DNA of 64,000 nt. Origin: Burkholderiales bacterium (GTDB lineage: Bacteria; Pseudomonadota; Gammaproteobacteria; Burkholderiales; Burkholderiaceae_C). The position numbers and the translations under genes are program-made. Shown here piece after piece: positions 52,185 to 60,269 of this stretch (its first letter is position 1; each line of letters begins with the position of its first letter). Below the pieces are notes generated by a model, which saw only the letters and a program-made list of their open reading frames with translations, was not told the DNA's origin and did not search any database. The DNA is taken from NCBI GenBank assembly GCA_947372465.1, contig CANBTT010000095.1, positions 1 to 64,000 of the forward strand. Reading direction: 5' to 3'.

Positions 52185-53177
52185 ATGAAACAAACCTCTG
52201 ACTTGATGGACCCACTTTGGGATCGAAGAGATGTGATCACGTCAATTTTGGCGCTGACTTGCCTGCCCTCTTTTGCACAGAGCAACAAGACCATCGGCAA
52301 AATTGTGGTCCCTTTTGCACCGGGGGGCGCAAGAGAGTTACCCGCTCGTGCCATGTACCAAGAAATGGCCAAAGAACTGGGCGAGAATTGGATCATCGAG
52401 AGCCACCAAGGTGCAGGCGGGGCCATTGGCACATCCTTGGTTGCCAACTCCGCACCGGACGGCAAAACCTTGTTGATGGCGGCCTCGAGTCACTTTGTGA
52501 CGGCCGCACTTGGGGCCAAGCCTTTTTACGATCCAATCAAAGACTTTTCACCCGTGGCCAATATCGGTACGCAAAGTTATGTGCTCTTGACGAATGCACA
52601 AACGCCCTTCACCAATGTGGGCGAACTCATTCAGTATGCAAAAAAACATCCCAACGAACTCAACTACGGCTCAGCAGGCATTGGCAGCTCGACCCATTTG
52701 GCCATGGCCTATTTTTGCAAAACCGCTGGCATTGAGATCATGCACGTGCCTTACAAGGGCACACAAGAAGCGGCCAACGATGTTTTAGCAGGCAGAGCGC
52801 AAGCGGTGATCGTGCCAACAGCCGGTGTTGGCGTCTACATCTCTGACCCACGCATCAGAGCCCTAGCGATCACGGCCAAAAAGAGGTCGACCTTGAGGCC
52901 TCAAATTTTGACCTTTCATGAATCGGGTTTGAAAGATTTCTTCTTTGAGTCTTGGTTTGGTCTGCTTGCCGCTGCCGCAACGCCTAAACCCGTCTTGGAG
53001 CGCTTGAACACAGCCATCAACAAAGTGATCGCCTTGGAGCCGGCCAAATCCAGGCTTTTGAATCAAGGCGTTGAGCCCGCCAACATGACGCTAGAGGAAT
53101 TCAACCATTTGTTCGTGGCGGACAAAGAGCTCATGACGAAACTGGTCAAATTGGTTGGCTTGACGCGCGACCAGTAG
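52185..53177 (+). CDS. Bug-family receptor of the plus-strand catabolic operon
   Basis: A 330-residue periplasmic receptor. The leader has a double arginine (W-D-R-R-D-V-I-T) before a hydrophobic stretch and a cleavage near S-F-A-Q (residue 33), so Tat export is possible. Family marks are V-V-P-F-A-P-G-G-A-R-E-L-P-A-R and V-P-Y-K-G-T-Q-E. The G-G-A-R-E replaces the usual G-G-x-x-D, a change in a region that contacts ligand. An earlier TTG is rejected because the signal peptide begins at M-K-Q-T. Confidence 0.9.
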   Translation: MKQTSDLMDPLWDRRDVITSILALTCLPSFAQSNKTIGKIVVPFAPGGARELPARAMYQEMAKELGENWIIESHQGAGGAIGTSLVANSAPDGKTLLMAASSHFVTAALGAKPFYDPIKDFSPVANIGTQSYVLLTNAQTPFTNVGELIQYAKKHPNELNYGSAGIGSSTHLAMAYFCKTAGIEIMHVPYKGTQEAANDVLAGRAQAVIVPTAGVGVYISDPRIRALAITAKKRSTLRPQILTFHESGLKDFFFESWFGLLAAAATPKPVLERLNTAINKVIALEPAKSRLLNQGVEPANMTLEEFNHLFVADKELMTKLVKLVGLTRDQ

Positions 53178-53232
53178 CCCCAAATGCCAGCGCAGGACTT
53201 GTGCGACTGGCTTGCAAAGAGCGCACGGGGCC

Positions 53233-54222
53233 TCAGTCCACTTTGGCCCCTGAGTCTTTGACGATCTTGGCCCACCTCACCAAATCATCTCGCACGAGCC
53301 CGGCCAGCACTTCGGCACTTGCCTTGTAGGGCTCACATCCAACGGTGGCCAACTTGTCTTTGGTGTCGTTGTCATCCAAAACGCGAGCGACCTCCGCTTG
53401 CAACCAAAGATTGACGCTTTTTGGGGTTCCCGCGGGAGCAAACATCCCGTACCAAGGCGTTGCGCCAAAGCCCTTGATGGTCTCTCCTATGGTGGGCGCA
53501 TCGGGCAATGCTGTGAGCCGCTTCTCATTCACAACCCCAAGCACTTTGAGTTTACCGCTTCGAATGAAAGCGATGGAAGACGGCATGCTTTGAACGGACA
53601 AGGGCACCTGTCCGCCCACCACATCGGTTGCCGCTCCTGCAGCGCCTTTGTAAGGAATGTGTTGCAATTTGATATCGGCTGCCTTTTGAACCATTTCGAT
53701 GATCAAGTGGTTCATCGTGCCGTTGCCAGCGGACGCAATGGCAAGATCCCCAGGTTTTGCTTTTGCAATGGCGATCAACTCGGCCACGGTGTTTGCAGCA
53801 AAGCTGGGATTGGCCACCAGCACATAACCGGCTTTGGCCAAGGGTGCGACAGGGTCAAAATCTTTGATGGGGTCAAAGCCCGTCTTTTGGTACAAGGCGG
53901 GATTGATCACTTGTGCGCTGTCGGCATTGATCAACAAAGTGTAGCCATCGGCTTTGGCCTTGGCCGCCATGGCCGTGCCCACATTGCCCCCAGCGCCAGG
54001 TCGGTTGTCGACCAAAAAAGTTTGACCACTCGCCTCAGACAACTTTTGTGCAATGACGCGAGCAATGGCATCGTTGGCCCCGCCTGCGGCTTGAGGCACG
54101 ACAAGGGTCACGGTCTTGCTTGGATATTTGTCCTGCGCAAAGGTGCTTGAGCCCCAAAGGCCAAGCGCGACGCTCACGCAAAGGGCCAGTTTTAGGTGCG
54201 CGCTGTGAGGTGAAGTTTTCAT
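53233..54222 (-). CDS. Bug-family receptor, single gene
   Basis: A 329-residue periplasmic receptor, transcribed alone. The leader ends near T-F-A-Q (residue 30); then V-T-L-V-V-P-Q-A-A-G-G-A-N-D-A-I-A-R and I-P-Y-K-G-A-A-G-A-A. It is convergent with the plus-strand operon's Bug gene (stop codons 55 bases apart) and divergent from another Bug gene, so three receptors lie in a row. Upstream in-frame ATG and TTG codons (to 54252) are possible starts but precede the signal peptide. Confidence 0.9.
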   Translation of the reverse strand: MKTSPHSAHLKLALCVSVALGLWGSSTFAQDKYPSKTVTLVVPQAAGGANDAIARVIAQKLSEASGQTFLVDNRPGAGGNVGTAMAAKAKADGYTLLINADSAQVINPALYQKTGFDPIKDFDPVAPLAKAGYVLVANPSFAANTVAELIAIAKAKPGDLAIASAGNGTMNHLIIEMVQKAADIKLQHIPYKGAAGAATDVVGGQVPLSVQSMPSSIAFIRSGKLKVLGVVNEKRLTALPDAPTIGETIKGFGATPWYGMFAPAGTPKSVNLWLQAEVARVLDDNDTKDKLATVGCEPYKASAEVLAGLVRDDLVRWAKIVKDSGAKVD

Positions 54223-54440
54223 GTTCTTTGTGCCCATAGATCCGATAGGCAAAGATTAATAGATTCGATCACAACATTCATTAGGGTTTTCGTGGGCGAA
54301 AGGCTCTTGCGTCAGAGAAAATTCGCTGGGCTCAGTGCGCCAACGATCCAAGAGGCCCAGGCCCTTGAGACGCACACACGAAAGAGGATTAAAATCGCAC
54401 AAGCCCCTTGGGTCTGCCCCTTTTATACTTAAAGTCATTT

Positions 54441-55412
54441 ATGAAACTCAACACACGCCTCTTTGTCCTCAACGTTTTGGCGGCCTTGCTTGCCTTTGGC
54501 ATCTGCACTGCGCATGCGGATGTTTGGCCCTCCAAACCGATTAAATTTGTTGTTCCCTTTGCCCCCGGTGGTGCCAATGATTTGATTGGACGCGCTGCAG
54601 CTGAAGGGGCAGGCAAAGCGCTCAACCAGGCGATTGTGATTGACAACAAACCAGGCGCAGGCGCCACAATTGGTGCAGACTTTGTGGCCAAGAGCGCGCC
54701 CGATGGTTACACTTTCTTAATCAGTGCTGCGGGCATCATCTCCAACAGCATGATCAAGAAATCCATGCCCTACAAAGACAGTGATTTGGTGCCTGTGGCA
54801 ATGATCGCTTTGGCGCCTTCAGTGATCATCGTGCCGGCCAACTCACCCCATCAAAACATCAAAGAGTTCATCAGCAAATCCAAATCAAGTGGTGGCCTCA
54901 ATTTCGCGACGGCCGGCACAGGCAGCACACCTCACTTTGTTGCAGAGCTCTTGAACATCAAAGCCGACGCCAAATTGCGTGTGATCCCCTATAAAAGTGG
55001 TTCAGAATCTTTGACAGCAGTGATCAGCGGGCAAGTCGATGCCACCTCTGAGGCCAGCATTGTCGTGCTGCCCTTTATCAAAAGCGGGAAAGTTCGAGCC
55101 CTCTCCACCACATGGACGCACCGCTTGGCCATGTACCCTGAGATCCCCACCGCCTTTGAACAAGGCTTCACCGATATCCAAATCGCCCACTGGGCGGGTC
55201 TTCATGCCCCCAAAGGCACGCCAGACAACATTGTTCAACAAATGGCCGCAGCCATCGATGCGGGCATGAAAAACAAAGAGATCCAAGAGCGTTTAAAGGC
55301 CGTTGGCATTGAACCCATTGGTGGCACCAAAGCCTCCTTTGAGCAGTTCATTTCTCAAGAACGTGCCAGATTGCAAAATGTTGTTAAAGCCACAGGGATG
55401 ACAGAAGAATGA
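54441..55412 (+). CDS. Bug-family receptor coupled to a PEP-mutase/isocitrate-lyase family gene
   Basis: A 323-residue periplasmic receptor with a leader ending near A-H-A-D (residue 26), V-V-P-F-A-P-G-G-A-N-D-L-I-G-R and, mid-protein, I-P-Y-K-S-G-S-E in place of P-Y-K-G. Its stop overlaps the next start (ATGA), so receptor and enzyme are translationally coupled, which strongly links the receptor's ligand to the lyase's pathway. Confidence 0.91.
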   Translation: MKLNTRLFVLNVLAALLAFGICTAHADVWPSKPIKFVVPFAPGGANDLIGRAAAEGAGKALNQAIVIDNKPGAGATIGADFVAKSAPDGYTFLISAAGIISNSMIKKSMPYKDSDLVPVAMIALAPSVIIVPANSPHQNIKEFISKSKSSGGLNFATAGTGSTPHFVAELLNIKADAKLRVIPYKSGSESLTAVISGQVDATSEASIVVLPFIKSGKVRALSTTWTHRLAMYPEIPTAFEQGFTDIQIAHWAGLHAPKGTPDNIVQQMAAAIDAGMKNKEIQERLKAVGIEPIGGTKASFEQFISQERARLQNVVKATGMTEE

Positions 55413-56281
55413 GCCACTTTTTAGGAACCACTCTCAAAGCAAGACTGCAACAAAAAAATGGTCTTCTCGTTCCAGGCGCTGCAAATGCGCTGGCCGCTCG
55501 TGTGATTCAAGCCATGGGTTATGAGGCGATCTATCTAAGTGGCGCGGGGTTGACCAACACCTTCTACGCCATGCCCGATCTGGGCTTCATCAACCTCACA
55601 GACTTGGCCTCTCACACACAGGCCATCTCTCAAGCAGTGCCTTTGCCCATCATTGTTGACGCAGACACCGGCTTTGGCAACGCCTTGAACACCATCCATA
55701 CGGTGAAAGTTTTGGAGGCGGCTGGGGCCCATGCCATCCAACTGGAGGACCAAATCAGTCCCAAAAAATGTGGTCACTTCAACAACAAGGGTGTCATCTC
55801 AAAATCTGAAATGGTGGGCAAAATCAAGGCCGCTGTTGATGCAAGACGCCACGGGGACTTCTTGATCATTGCAAGAACCGATGCGCGTGCGGTTGAGGGT
55901 TTTGAAGCAGCCATTGAGCGAGCTCACGCCTACCAAGAAGCCGGCGCAGACGTTTTGTTTGTTGAGGCGCCTGAATCGATTGAGGAGATCAAAGCGATCC
56001 CCCAAAGGCTCACCGCCCCCCAAATTGTCAACATCGTGATTGGAGGCAAAACACCCAATATGGAAGCCAAGGACTTCAGCGACATGGGCTTTGGTATGGT
56101 GCTGTACGCCAATGCCGCACTTCAAGGTGCGGTCAAGGGCATGCAGTTGGCTTTGGGGGAGCTCAAAAAGACGGGTCGTCTTGATGAAAGCAGCGGACTG
56201 GTGGCCACTTTCAAAGAGCGCCAAGCCTTGGTGGACAAAGATCTGTTTGACCAGTTGGAGCAACAATACTCGAGCGACTGA
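55409..56281 (+). CDS. Isocitrate lyase/PEP mutase family protein (PrpB or oxaloacetate decarboxylase-like)
   Basis: A 290-residue TIM-barrel enzyme. V-D-A-D-T-G-F-G-N binds Mg2+ and enolate (residues 83-91); P-K-K-C-G-H at 118-123 holds the catalytic Cys of 2-methylisocitrate lyases. The rest matches the cytoplasmic family that cleaves alkylisocitrates or decarboxylates oxaloacetate. The catalytic Cys favours lyase over decarboxylase activity. It is coupled to a Bug receptor and converges on an MmgE/PrpD gene, so a methylcitrate-like dehydration and cleavage of an imported tricarboxylate is plausible. Confidence 0.92.
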   Translation: MSHFLGTTLKARLQQKNGLLVPGAANALAARVIQAMGYEAIYLSGAGLTNTFYAMPDLGFINLTDLASHTQAISQAVPLPIIVDADTGFGNALNTIHTVKVLEAAGAHAIQLEDQISPKKCGHFNNKGVISKSEMVGKIKAAVDARRHGDFLIIARTDARAVEGFEAAIERAHAYQEAGADVLFVEAPESIEEIKAIPQRLTAPQIVNIVIGGKTPNMEAKDFSDMGFGMVLYANAALQGAVKGMQLALGELKKTGRLDESSGLVATFKERQALVDKDLFDQLEQQYSSD

Positions 56282-56351
56282 AGCTGGGCCGTGAGGGATT
56301 CGATGCAAATCTAGGCAGGCCCAGAATTGCATTGAGTCTTCACGGTCTTGA

Positions 56352-57749
56352 TCAAGCGACTTTCATCAAGTCAACAATTTTTCCAGCGTCGTTTAATTTT
56401 TCCAGCCCAAGCATTGCGTCCCTCAATTGTTCAACTTGTGAGCGATTGAGCGCTTGAGAGGCCAAATGCTCGAACTTTTTGACCACATCCGCTTCTGATG
56501 CAAAGTTGTGCTCACTGCCGCGTGGGTATTCAACGGTGTCCTTGAGCACAGTCCCGTCCTTTAAGAACACCTCCACATGAACCATGTGCCTGAACTTTGA
56601 ACCAAGAGAGGTGATGTGTTCATCGTGTTTGACTTTGACTTTTTCTGCCAAAGCCATTCGAGTTGGATCGGCCACCAAGTCTTGTGTGAATTGATCAACA
56701 AAACAATCGCCCTCAAGGAGCAGTGTGGCCACACAGTAGGGCAAGTTCAATTGAGCAGAGGTCAAGCCCTCAGGCTTGTACGGCCAGCCCACATGGTCCA
56801 TGGTCACTTGCGAGCCACTGACCATGATGTGATCAATGTCATTGGGACCAAAAGGTCTTTGGGCTTGGAGGTTTCTGATGCCATCCAAGGTGGTGTGATT
56901 GCTGCCAACGCAAGAATAAAACTTCAATGCAACACCCATGGTTTGCCACACTTGGCCCAAACCTGCGGTGAGTTCATCCAAATTAAAACGATCGGTTGAC
57001 CTGGAGAAGGTGGTACAAAATCCACCATACTCACTCTCAAGCACCGCCTCAATGCCGGTGAAGCCTTTTTCTGCCAACAAAGCGCCATACAGACCGCTTT
57101 GCGAAGACCTGCCCGCGTGCATGCGTTTGACCATGGAGCCGTACTGTGCGGCCATGAGGCCTGCAGCCTGTGTGCCCGCCACACCCAAGGCATGCACGGT
57201 CCGCTGGGCATCCAACTTGAGCCCTCTTGCTGCACCAGCCGCGGCTGAGAAGACGCCCAAGGTGGCGCCAGAGTGCCAGCCTTGCGCAATGTGCTCAGCG
57301 CCCATGCAGACCCCAACGCGAGGGCCCACTTCGTAGCCCGCAACCGCACTGGTTAAAAAGTCAATGCCCGTCATTTGACGCCTGTTCTCGGCCACCCCCA
57401 GTAAAGCGGGCAAGACCACCGCCCCGACGTGCATGACACCTTGTCGGTGGACGTCATCGAGCTCAAAACCTTGCACCAAGGTGCCATTGATCAAGGCGGC
57501 ATGGGGAAGAGACAGTTTTTCCCGCGTGCCCCAAACTTGAGCGCCTTGACTTGTATCAACCGCTTTCAAAGTTTCAAGCAAAATCTGACTCCAAGGCAAA
57601 TGCGCACCATAGAGCGCGCACCCCAAGGAGTCGAGCATCAACAACTTGATGCGAGAGATCACGTTTTGTGGAATATCTTCGTATTGAAGCGTGGAGACGA
57701 ATTGCGCCAGTTCTCTGGTGTAGGGATTATCGCGAACAGAATCAGACAT
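56352..57749 (-). CDS. MmgE/PrpD family protein
   Basis: A 465-residue cytoplasmic protein of the family of 2-methylcitrate dehydratase (PrpD) and cis-aconitate decarboxylase. The front has L-L-M-L-D-S-L-G-C-A-L-Y-G, the middle H-A-G-R-S-S-Q-S-G near residue 215, and the second domain Y-S-C-V-G-S-N-H-T. It would dehydrate or decarboxylate a tricarboxylate. Its receptor gene lies 56 bases upstream on the same strand, and the isocitrate-lyase-like gene is convergent with it. Many MmgE/PrpD proteins beside Bug receptors have unknown substrates. Confidence 0.92.
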   Translation of the reverse strand: MSDSVRDNPYTRELAQFVSTLQYEDIPQNVISRIKLLMLDSLGCALYGAHLPWSQILLETLKAVDTSQGAQVWGTREKLSLPHAALINGTLVQGFELDDVHRQGVMHVGAVVLPALLGVAENRRQMTGIDFLTSAVAGYEVGPRVGVCMGAEHIAQGWHSGATLGVFSAAAGAARGLKLDAQRTVHALGVAGTQAAGLMAAQYGSMVKRMHAGRSSQSGLYGALLAEKGFTGIEAVLESEYGGFCTTFSRSTDRFNLDELTAGLGQVWQTMGVALKFYSCVGSNHTTLDGIRNLQAQRPFGPNDIDHIMVSGSQVTMDHVGWPYKPEGLTSAQLNLPYCVATLLLEGDCFVDQFTQDLVADPTRMALAEKVKVKHDEHITSLGSKFRHMVHVEVFLKDGTVLKDTVEYPRGSEHNFASEADVVKKFEHLASQALNRSQVEQLRDAMLGLEKLNDAGKIVDLMKVA

Positions 57750-57805
57750 AAAAAGATAGAAGTTAAAAGTTTAAGAATGAGCAAATGAAGCCGACTTGGA
57801 GAGAG

Positions 57806-58813
57806 TCAATCCAAGCGCAAGTTGATTTTTTTGACGAGTATTTTCATGCGATCGAGTTCTTCTCGAATAAAGCCAGCAAAGTGCTCAGGTTTTCCTCCTG
57901 CTGACTCGGCCCCTTCGGCACTCAATGCGGCTTTAAAGTCGTCCTTCATCAAGAAAGAATCGATCCCTTGGTTGATTTTATCAACGACCCGTTGAGGGGT
58001 TCCGGCGGGCGCCAAAACGCCATACCAAGAACTTGCACGGTACCCCGGCCAACCCGATTCCGCTATGGTGGGCAAATCAGGAAATGCGCTGCTTCTTTTA
58101 ACACCCGTGCTGGCCAAGACCTTTAAGCGGCCAGTGGCGACATGGGGCAAGATGGCCACACTGCTTGAGAACATCAACTTGACTTGTCCAGAGAGCAAGT
58201 CCGCCAAAGCGGGCGACAGCCCTTTGTAGGGGATGTGTGTCATCTGCACATTGGCCATTGAGCAAAAGAGCTCGGTGGCCAAATGCGATGAGCTTCCAAC
58301 CCCATTGGACGCGTAGGCCAGGTTCAGGGATTTGTCCCGGGCCTTGCTCACCAAGTCTTGCATGTTGGACACCCCCAGGCTTGGGTGAACAGCCACGACC
58401 AAGGGGGCCAAGGCAAGCAATGAAATGGGCGCAAAATCCTTGATGGGGTCGTAACTGGACTTGTCCCTGGTTGCGGGGTTGATGGCCAAACTTCCAACCC
58501 CGCCCAAAAACAAGGTGTAACCATCAGGCTCAGAATGGGCCGCCAACTCCGCACCCAATGCCCCACCTGCGCCCCCTTTGTTATCGACAATGACGCGCTG
58601 CCCAAGCACCAGGGACAGCTTTTCGCTCACCGCTCTTGCCACTGTGTCATTGCCCCCGCCGGCAGAAAAGGGCACGATCAGTCGGATGGATTTGGTGGGC
58701 CAGGGCTCCACGGCAGATGGCGTGGCAGCAAACAAGTTCGAAGCCCCAAAAGAGGACGCTCCAAAAAGTCCGCCGCAAGCCAAGAGTTGAGTGACTTCTC
58801 GACGATTGATCAT
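57806..58813 (-). CDS. Bug-family receptor upstream of mmgE/prpD
   Basis: A 335-residue periplasmic receptor. The leader begins M-I-N-R-R-E-V-T-Q-L-L and may use Tat; cleavage is near L-F-A-A (residue 30). Family marks are L-I-V-P-F-S-A-G-G-G-N-D-T-V-A-R and I-P-Y-K-G-L-S-P. It is first in a two-gene unit with the MmgE/PrpD enzyme, and is divergent from a flavin reductase gene across 221 bases. Confidence 0.92.
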   Translation of the reverse strand: MINRREVTQLLACGGLFGASSFGASNLFAATPSAVEPWPTKSIRLIVPFSAGGGNDTVARAVSEKLSLVLGQRVIVDNKGGAGGALGAELAAHSEPDGYTLFLGGVGSLAINPATRDKSSYDPIKDFAPISLLALAPLVVAVHPSLGVSNMQDLVSKARDKSLNLAYASNGVGSSSHLATELFCSMANVQMTHIPYKGLSPALADLLSGQVKLMFSSSVAILPHVATGRLKVLASTGVKRSSAFPDLPTIAESGWPGYRASSWYGVLAPAGTPQRVVDKINQGIDSFLMKDDFKAALSAEGAESAGGKPEHFAGFIREELDRMKILVKKINLRLD

Positions 58814-59034
58814 AAGATGGGTAATTGGTAGGTCTGCTTGCGCCTCAAAAATGAAGGCAAATAGACGCAGTCATTGAAGACCTTATTCTACAATCGAAAC
58901 CCGATGAACACACCGGCCTGGCCCTCAAAACCATGTGTTTTGCGCTTGCAAATCCTGCCACCTCGAACTGTTTACAATGTGCTCTTGAGGGGCGCTTCAA
59001 GGCCTCACTTCAACCCATCGAACAACGCACCACC

Positions 59035-59658
59035 ATGACCGACGCAATTCATTCCTACGAGCCCAAAAATGGACATGGCTTACCCCACGACCCCTTCAAT
59101 GCCATTGTGGGACCTCGCCCCATTGGCTGGATCTCCTCAAAGGGCGCAACTGGGCAAGTCAACTTGGCACCCTACAGTTTCTTTAACGGTTTCAATTACA
59201 TCCCCCCCATCATTGGCTTTTCCAGCAACGGCTACAAAGACACGCTTCGCAACATTGAAGAGACCAAAAGCTTTGTTTGGAATTTGGTCACCCGCCCTTT
59301 GGCTGAGCAAATGAATCAAACTTGTGCCCCTGTGCCGCCAGAGGTGAACGAGTTTGATCTGGCTGGACTCACGCCGATGGCCTCCACCTTGATCGATGTA
59401 CCCCGGGTCAAAGAAAGCCCTGTGACCTTTGAATGCAAATGCACACAAATTCACCAACTCTTGAACAGCGCTGGTGAAAAAATTTCCACCTGGATGGTGT
59501 TTGGTGAAGTGGTTGCCGTGCACATCGACAAACGTTTGCTCAAAGACGGCATCTACAACACCTCCAGCGCGCAGCACATTGTCCGCGGGGGTGGACCGGG
59601 AGACTACTTCAACATTGGCGCCGATCAACTCTTTCAAATGTTCAGACCCAAGGCTTGA
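59035..59658 (+). CDS. Flavin reductase family protein
   Basis: A 207-residue FMN-binding split-barrel protein. The opening P-F-N-A-I-V-G-P-R-P-I-G-W-I-S and the later S-F-F-N-G-F-N-Y-I-P-P-I-I-G-F are the FMN-binding marks of the DIM6/NTAB-type branch of flavin reductases. It could supply reduced flavin to an oxygenase or act on its own substrate; no partner oxygenase is adjacent. The start chosen gives the usual family N-terminus; the open frame continues 34 codons upstream without a ribosome binding site. Confidence 0.88.
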   Translation: MTDAIHSYEPKNGHGLPHDPFNAIVGPRPIGWISSKGATGQVNLAPYSFFNGFNYIPPIIGFSSNGYKDTLRNIEETKSFVWNLVTRPLAEQMNQTCAPVPPEVNEFDLAGLTPMASTLIDVPRVKESPVTFECKCTQIHQLLNSAGEKISTWMVFGEVVAVHIDKRLLKDGIYNTSSAQHIVRGGGPGDYFNIGADQLFQMFRPKA

Positions 59659-59677
59659 TCAAACGACCCCAAAACAA

Positions 59678-59704
59678 GGCGCAAGTCCCTTTTGGCCTTG
59701 CGCC
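59678..59704. terminator. Possible terminator after the flavin reductase gene
   Basis: GGCGCAAG pairs with CTTGCGCC around an 11-base loop, 19 bases past the stop. No T-run follows, so termination strength is uncertain. Confidence 0.5.
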
Positions 59705-59922
59705 AAGCCCAGGCGAGAGGTGCGCCCCCCAGCAATGGGCCGGCTGTTGTGAGAGCCCAGACCCATTTCGACCATTAAATCGTCTATTTACGGCCAAAAT
59801 TGGCCCTTCAATGACCTTAAATGAGCGATTTGTGCCTAAAACCTAGGATAATTGGGGGATTCTGTTGAAATTTACAATATCGACTTTATTTTCAAACTTA
59901 CATTGAAATCATAAAAGAGACT

Positions 59923-60180
59923 ATGCCACGCGACGATAAAACCAAAATTTCAAACGATGGACTCAGATACAAGTCCAAAACAGGTGGGTCCCCCTTTGGA
60001 ACCGAAGGGCGCACGGGAGATACCATGAGTTGTATCAAGTGTGGCATCCACAAATCCAGAAGTCATGGCTCTTTTAAGCGCCTTCTTGGTAGCACCACCT
60101 TTGTCTGTTTTGACTGCTCTCCACCCAAAGAGGCGGTCAAGTCAGAGGCCAAACCTGCGGCACCCAGCACAGACAGTTGA
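59923..60180 (+). CDS. Small two-CxxC protein of unknown function
   Basis: An 85-residue protein with a possible zinc-binding site formed by C-I-K-C and C-F-D-C, 24 residues apart, in a basic context (I-H-K-S-R-S-H-G-S-F-K-R). The front is polar and the tail is Ala/Pro/Ser-rich. AAAGAGA just before the ATG supports the start. It is not a recognised family to me; nucleic acid binding is a guess. It is transcribed alone, with a strong shared terminator after it. Confidence 0.7.
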   Translation: MPRDDKTKISNDGLRYKSKTGGSPFGTEGRTGDTMSCIKCGIHKSRSHGSFKRLLGSTTFVCFDCSPPKEAVKSEAKPAAPSTDS

Positions 60181-60218
60181 TCATTGCGCCGCCAGGTCAA
60201 ACGCATCCAATCCCCAAA

Positions 60219-60245
60219 AAAAGGAGTCACACAGTGACTCCTTTT
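60219..60245. terminator. Bidirectional intrinsic terminator
   Basis: AAAAGGAGTCAC and GTGACTCCTTTT form a perfect 12-bp stem with a three-base loop, giving T-runs on both strands. It lies between the CxxC gene and the convergent molybdenum hydroxylase operon. Confidence 0.85.
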
Positions 60246-60269
60246 GCATTTGAGCGCATGAAAAAAAGA

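Noticed and set aside
56284-56345. Overlapping inverted repeats (CTGGGCC/GGCCCAG and CCGTGA/TCACGG) between the lyase and MmgE/PrpD genes
   Set aside because: Long loops and no T-run; the two stems compete, so a terminator call is not supported.
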